From contig DDXM01000034.1 of the NCBI GenBank assembly GCA_002347485.1, positions 1 through 20,785 on the forward strand: a stretch of DNA of 20,785 nt, read 5' to 3'. The translations under genes were made by a program, and so were the position numbers. This document shows positions 17,384 through 20,785 of this stretch, in pieces (within the stretch, counting starts at the first letter, position 1; the number at the start of each line of letters is the position of its first letter). The DNA comes from Anaerolineaceae bacterium UBA2260. Its GTDB lineage: Bacteria; Chloroflexota; Anaerolineae; Anaerolineales; Anaerolineaceae. Below the pieces are notes generated by a model. The model was not told the origin of the DNA, ran no database searches, and saw only the letters and a program-made list of their open reading frames with translations.

Positions 17384-18133
17384 ATGTTCACAGAGTCAAG
17401 TCTGCGAAAGATTAAGGATTTTTCCACCGGAGACCCGATTGTCAGCCTGTATTTGAACACCGAACCCAGCCGGGGAAACGCAGAAACTCATCGTTTGAGA
17501 CTCCGCAACATGATCAAGGACATTTCTCTCAAGCAGGATGCAGATGCTATTGAAAAATTCTTCAACTTTTCTTACGATTGGTCCGGTCGGTCGGTGGCAG
17601 TATTTTCATGCGCGCCGGCCGGTTTTTTCCAAGTGATCCCGCTGGCAGTACCAGTAAAGGATTTCATCCAAATAGGTTCCAAGGCCGCGGTCGATCCATT
17701 GGAAGATTTACTGGCGGAATACAGCAATATAGGTGTGATCCTGGTGGATAAGCAGGGTGCCAGGCTTTTCCACCTGCACCTGGGAGAACTTGTGGAACAA
17801 GAGGGGTACCTGGGCGATCTGGTGAAACACGTAAAAGACGGCGGGGCTTCATCCGCGCATGGACTGCGCGGCGGAGCGCTGGTGGGCGGGCGCACAGTCC
17901 GTGAAAAGATCGACCGCAATCAGCGCGAGATCGCGGAAGCCGCCACGCGATTTCTGGAAACGAAAAGGGTGAGGCGCATCCTCATCGGCGGTACGGATGA
18001 AAATGTCAGCCATTTCCGTAATTTCCTCCCTAAGTCGCTGCAGAGCCTGGTCGCTGGTACCTTCGCCATGGCGATGACCGCTTCCTCTACCGAGGTGTTA
18101 CAAAAAGTGTTGCAGCTTAGTCAGGGCGAATAA
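17384..18133 (+). CDS. Bacterial eRF1-like protein (baeRF/VLRF1 type)
   Basis: This 249-residue protein is not a classical bacterial release factor. Its middle and C-terminal part resembles the eRF1 M domain: KHVKDGGASSAHG, a second Gly-rich turn LRGGALVGGRTV, then a helix with REIAEAATRFLE and RRILIGGTDENVSHFRNFLP. The usual catalytic GGQ seems to be GGA at residues 153-155. The baeRF families are proposed to act in ribosome rescue or RNA/translation quality control. The start is set by AGAGGAGGT just upstream. It lies 41 bases after the HtrA gene on the same strand and is followed by a strong terminator, so it is probably the last gene of the operon. Family placement is by pattern only; the exact subfamily is unsure. 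Confidence 0.72.
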   Translation: MFTESSLRKIKDFSTGDPIVSLYLNTEPSRGNAETHRLRLRNMIKDISLKQDADAIEKFFNFSYDWSGRSVAVFSCAPAGFFQVIPLAVPVKDFIQIGSKAAVDPLEDLLAEYSNIGVILVDKQGARLFHLHLGELVEQEGYLGDLVKHVKDGGASSAHGLRGGALVGGRTVREKIDRNQREIAEAATRFLETKRVRRILIGGTDENVSHFRNFLPKSLQSLVAGTFAMAMTASSTEVLQKVLQLSQGE

Positions 18134-18143
18134 CGCGTACCTG

Positions 18144-18180
18144 AACACGACACTAGGCACCCGCGGGTGCCTCGTGTTTT
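18144..18180 (+). terminator. Terminator after the eRF1-like gene
   Basis: The inner palindrome GGCACCCG/CGGGTGCC (18156-18171) is extended by outer arms AACACGA (18144-18150) and TCGTGTT (18172-18178) with a five-base bulge, then T residues. It ends the J-domain/HtrA/eRF1-like unit. There is no T run on the other strand, so it would be a poor terminator for the convergent gene. Confidence 0.88.
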
Positions 18181-18210
18181 GTATATAAAGGGATCTGTCA
18201 GGTTTGAATT

Positions 18211-19020
18211 TCAGGGCATGTTTTCGATGAGCAGCAGCAGGTTGGTGTACAGCGTATCCAGCGCCGCGCGGGATTTAGCAATGCCGGTGAGGGTGAGATT
18301 GCTGGACGCCTCGTTGAGCTTTTCAGCCAGCCCGGCGAGGATATCAGAAGTCACGTCAGTCTGCTTGAGTTCCTCAAGGTCAGTTTTAGCCAGGTTGATC
18401 GCCTGCCTGGCGGATGCGGTGTCCTGCTGTTCCAGCGAGGTGCGCGCGGAGCTGACATGCATCAGGAATTTATACGTGATGTTGACCTTGGCCAGCCTGG
18501 CGAGCTCGGCATCCTGGTCAGCGATCGTTGACCTGGCGGTATCCAATTCACCTTTGACCAGGTCCAGCTCAGCCTGGGCATCCTGGTATTGCTTGAGCGC
18601 CTGGTTGTAATCATTGGTCAGGTCGATAATTTGAGTGGCGTCGGATTCAGCCGCTGCCTTTGCCAGGGCTGCCTCTTCAGCGGCAGCTGTGGTTAGGGCA
18701 TTCACTTTAGGCTGGTAAAGCGCAAAGAAAATGGTTGCCAGCCCGCCAAGGTAGAACAGCAAGGCAACGATTACCCAGGGCCTCACTCTAGACCAGAAGG
18801 TCTTCTTGGGATGGGGCTGGCCCACCTGCATGCGAGGTCGGGTTCCAGCAGCTGGTTTTTCCTGCACAGCTTCCGGGGTCGTTCCTTCATCCACGGCTTG
18901 ATCAATAGGCTGCTCGGGCGCCAATTCAGCATTCGTCCCACCCTCAGGCTCCAGGACCTGGTTTTCGGCTTCATCAATTGGAATAGATTCTTGCGGGTTC
19001 AGTTCTTCATCGGGTTGCAT
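18211..19020 (-). CDS. Membrane-anchored coiled-coil protein of unknown function
   Basis: I do not recognise this 269-residue protein. It has an acidic, Pro/Glu-rich N-terminal region (1-70) that is probably disordered and cytoplasmic, a short basic patch, one transmembrane helix (about 81-102, PWVIVALLFYLGGLATIFF), and an extracellular part that is Ala/Gln/Glu-rich with heptad-like spacing (about 110-185), followed by helices ending at ENMP. A scaffold or sensor-like envelope protein is possible, but no catalytic motif is seen. I chose ATG 19020 because AAAGGA is then six bases away; the ATG at 19026 touches it. The gene is convergent with the eRF1-like gene and divergent from murJ. Confidence 0.8.
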   Translation of the reverse strand: MQPDEELNPQESIPIDEAENQVLEPEGGTNAELAPEQPIDQAVDEGTTPEAVQEKPAAGTRPRMQVGQPHPKKTFWSRVRPWVIVALLFYLGGLATIFFALYQPKVNALTTAAAEEAALAKAAAESDATQIIDLTNDYNQALKQYQDAQAELDLVKGELDTARSTIADQDAELARLAKVNITYKFLMHVSSARTSLEQQDTASARQAINLAKTDLEELKQTDVTSDILAGLAEKLNEASSNLTLTGIAKSRAALDTLYTNLLLLIENMP

Positions 19021-19059
19021 ATTCATTCCTTTCCCAATCAATTTTTCATGTATAGATTA

Positions 19060-19088
19060 AGTATAACCCGCCAATGGGTAATATTCAA
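19060..19088 (-). promoter_or_regulatory. Promoter of the coiled-coil protein gene
   Basis: On the minus strand TTGAAT (19083-19088), 17 bases, TATACT (19060-19065). It gives a leader of about 35 bases and lies back to back with the murJ promoter region. Confidence 0.7.
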
Positions 19089-19122
19089 TATGATTTTGGA
19101 GTGATTGAACGGGTATCTGGTT

Positions 19123-19128
19123 TATAAT
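19123..19128 (+). promoter_or_regulatory. -10 box directly before murJ
   Basis: A perfect TATAAT ends seven bases before the murJ ATG, so the transcript would start at or next to the start codon. No good -35 lies 16-18 bases upstream (TTGAAC is only 12 away), and no Shine-Dalgarno sequence is present. Confidence 0.55.
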
Positions 19129-19135
19129 CCGCTAT

Positions 19136-20731
19136 ATGGATTCCATCACGGCGGCAGACAACCTGGAGAACCGGCGCATCGCGCGGGACGCGGGAACGGT
19201 GATGATCGCCATTATCCTGGGACAGGTCTTCAGCCTGGTCTCTTCGATCCTCATCACTTGGGCGTTCGGCACCGGTGTTGCAAATGAAGCGTTCAACGCG
19301 TCCAACCGCCTGCCGGATATCCTCTATCAATTGATCGCCGGCGGCGCGCTGGCTTCCGCTTTCATTCCCACCTTTACCACGCTGCTGACGCGCGGGCAGC
19401 GCGGAAAAGCCTGGCTGCTGGCATCCGCCATTGCCAACCTCATCACGATCATTTTCATCATTCTGGGCATCCTCATCGCCTTTTTCGCTCCCTGGGTGGT
19501 GCGCAATATCCTTGCGCCGGGCTTCACTGACCCCGAAAAATTTAAGCTGACCGTTGACTTGGTGCGTATCCAGATGGCCGCGCCGGTCATCTTTGGCATC
19601 AGCGGGCTGGTGATGGGCATTCTCAACTCGCACCGCAGTTTTTTGTGGCCGGCGCTGGCTCCGATGATGTACTCGATCGGAAAGATCCTGGGCGTGCTCC
19701 TGCTGGCGCCCTCGATGGGGGTGTACGGGCTGGCGGTCGGCGTGGTGGGTGGAGCCTTGATGCACGGCTTGATTCAACTACCGGCGCTATTTAAGTTGCC
19801 CGGAGCGAAATACACCCCCACGTTTGGATTGAAGCTGCCGGATGTGCGCGAGGTGGCCCGTCTGATGGGACCGCGCGTGCTGGGGGTGGGATTTGTGCAA
19901 TTGAATTTCCTGGTGAACACCAGGCTGGCTTCCACCATGCCGCTGGGCAGCGTGACTGCCATCGCCGTGGGGTTCGCCTTGATGATGATCCCTGAGGTTG
20001 CCATTGCCCAGGCGATCGCCATCGCCGCGCTTCCGGCGTTTTCCACGCAGGTGGCGGCGGGCAGGCTGGACGAGATGCGCCATACGCTGGCTGCACTGCT
20101 GCGCGGGCTGCTGCTGCTGGCGGTGCCGGCTTCGCTGGGATTGATCCTGCTGCGCGATCCCCTCGTCACCGTGTTCTTTCAACGCGGCCAGTTCGACGCA
20201 GAGTCGACCCGATTGGTCGCATGGGCGCTACTTTGGTACGCGGCCGGGCTGGTGGGGCATTCCGTCGTCGAGATCGTTTCACGCGCTTTTTACGCGCTGC
20301 ACGATACAAAAACCCCGGTCTTCATCGGCGTGGCGGCCATGTCTCTAAATATCAGTCTGAGTATCCTGCTTAGCGCGCAGTTCGTGCGCTGGGGATGGAT
20401 GCCCCACGGCGCGCTGGCGCTGGCCAATTCCATCGCCACATTTATTGAAATGAGCGCTCTGCTCGTGGCGATGCGCCGCCGGCTCGCCGGGCTGGAAGGT
20501 AGCCGTGTACTTTCAGGATTGATGCAAGCATTGATCGGCGGTGGAATCATGGCGCTGGCATTGTGGGGCTGGTTGACCTTTACCCGGGGCTCCTCCGTCT
20601 GGCTGGTCGCGCTGGGCGGGGTCGTCGTGGGCAGCGTGGTCTACGCGCTGGCGCTGGTAGTCCAGCGCGTACCGGAGGTAAAGATGTTGTTTGAGACCAT
20701 TAAAAAGCGTCTCATAAGACAGTCTTCGTAG
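19136..20731 (+). CDS. murJ: Lipid II flippase MurJ (MviN family)
   Basis: This 531-residue membrane protein moves lipid II, the peptidoglycan building block, across the membrane. It belongs to the MOP exporter superfamily; the length and about 14 hydrophobic segments fit MurJ. The N-terminal block is characteristic: AFGTGVANEAFNASNRLPD, then LYQLIAGGALASAFIPTF, and the mid-region VVEIVSRAFYALHDTKTP is the typical second-half motif. The protein supports a peptidoglycan-making cell, in line with the LysM protein nearby. The ATG at 19136 fits the family start and has no ribosome-binding site. The next gene starts nine bases after its stop, with AGGAGGAA overlapping the stop, so the two are likely co-transcribed. 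Confidence 0.95.
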   Translation: MDSITAADNLENRRIARDAGTVMIAIILGQVFSLVSSILITWAFGTGVANEAFNASNRLPDILYQLIAGGALASAFIPTFTTLLTRGQRGKAWLLASAIANLITIIFIILGILIAFFAPWVVRNILAPGFTDPEKFKLTVDLVRIQMAAPVIFGISGLVMGILNSHRSFLWPALAPMMYSIGKILGVLLLAPSMGVYGLAVGVVGGALMHGLIQLPALFKLPGAKYTPTFGLKLPDVREVARLMGPRVLGVGFVQLNFLVNTRLASTMPLGSVTAIAVGFALMMIPEVAIAQAIAIAALPAFSTQVAAGRLDEMRHTLAALLRGLLLLAVPASLGLILLRDPLVTVFFQRGQFDAESTRLVAWALLWYAAGLVGHSVVEIVSRAFYALHDTKTPVFIGVAAMSLNISLSILLSAQFVRWGWMPHGALALANSIATFIEMSALLVAMRRRLAGLEGSRVLSGLMQALIGGGIMALALWGWLTFTRGSSVWLVALGGVVVGSVVYALALVVQRVPEVKMLFETIKKRLIRQSS

Positions 20732-20739
20732 GAGGAACC

Positions 20740-20785
20740 ATGCAAAACAATTCAGGTCAGGAATTCATGATCAAGACGCGTTACC
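20740..20785 (+). CDS. Start of an unidentified gene, cut by the window edge
   Basis: An ATG at 20740 follows the strong site AGGAGGAACC that overlaps the murJ stop codon. Only 15 codons are visible (MQNNSGQEFMIKTRY), too few to name the product. It is probably co-transcribed with murJ. Confidence 0.7.
   Translation, partial: MQNNSGQEFMIKTRY

Noticed and set aside
19085..19777. 230-codon minus-strand open frame over murJ
   Set aside because: Its His/Gln/Asp/Arg-rich composition is typical of an antisense shadow of a membrane protein gene.

Overview
The window looks like a piece of a chromosome from an anaerobic bacterium, most likely an uncultured member of the Anaerolineae (Chloroflexota). 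The signs are a full-length fused pyruvate:ferredoxin oxidoreductase, several lipoproteins with Thr/Pro/Ala-rich linkers after the lipobox, a LysM lipoprotein, and start codons that sit right at the predicted transcription start. This placement is inferred from gene style, not from a phylogeny. I saw no phage, IS element, CRISPR array or tRNA; it reads as ordinary core chromosome with some well-preserved regulatory DNA.

Layout. 1-405: end of an rRNA operon (3' end of 23S, complete 5S, strong terminator). 515-822: a small SHOCT-like gene that appears broken by one missing base in a G run. 1010-5742 (minus): a BMP-family ABC importer, in transcription order promoter, lipoprotein receptor, attenuator hairpin, double ATPase, two permeases, terminator. 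5850-6632 (plus): an unusual array of repeated -35-like elements feeding one -10 box, a structured leader, then rpsU (bS21) and infA (IF-1), then a terminator. 6740-9509 (minus): a MerR/GyrI-type regulator and a Tat-exported flavoprotein reductase. Each has its own promoter and both promoters carry the same palindrome, one of them with the 19-bp spacer typical of MerR-activated promoters. 9598-13179 (minus): pyruvate:ferredoxin oxidoreductase. 13305-14662 (minus): an ADP-ribose-type Nudix hydrolase and a LysM lipoprotein, separated by a terminator. 14707-18180 (plus): a DNPH1-like nucleotide N-hydrolase, then a probable protein-quality operon of a J-domain protein (apparently leaderless), a lipoprotein HtrA protease and a bacterial eRF1-like protein, ending in a terminator. 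18211-19088 (minus): a membrane-anchored coiled-coil protein. 19136-20731 (plus): MurJ lipid II flippase, apparently leaderless, followed at 20740 by the start of a gene cut off by the window edge.

The most interesting items are the self-contained MerR/flavoprotein regulon with two matching operators, the -35 repeat array and folded leader before rpsU-infA, the two apparently leaderless genes, the eRF1-like protein with GGA at the candidate position of the catalytic GGQ, and the one-base frameshift next to the rRNA operon. No system that is clearly new as a whole was found.
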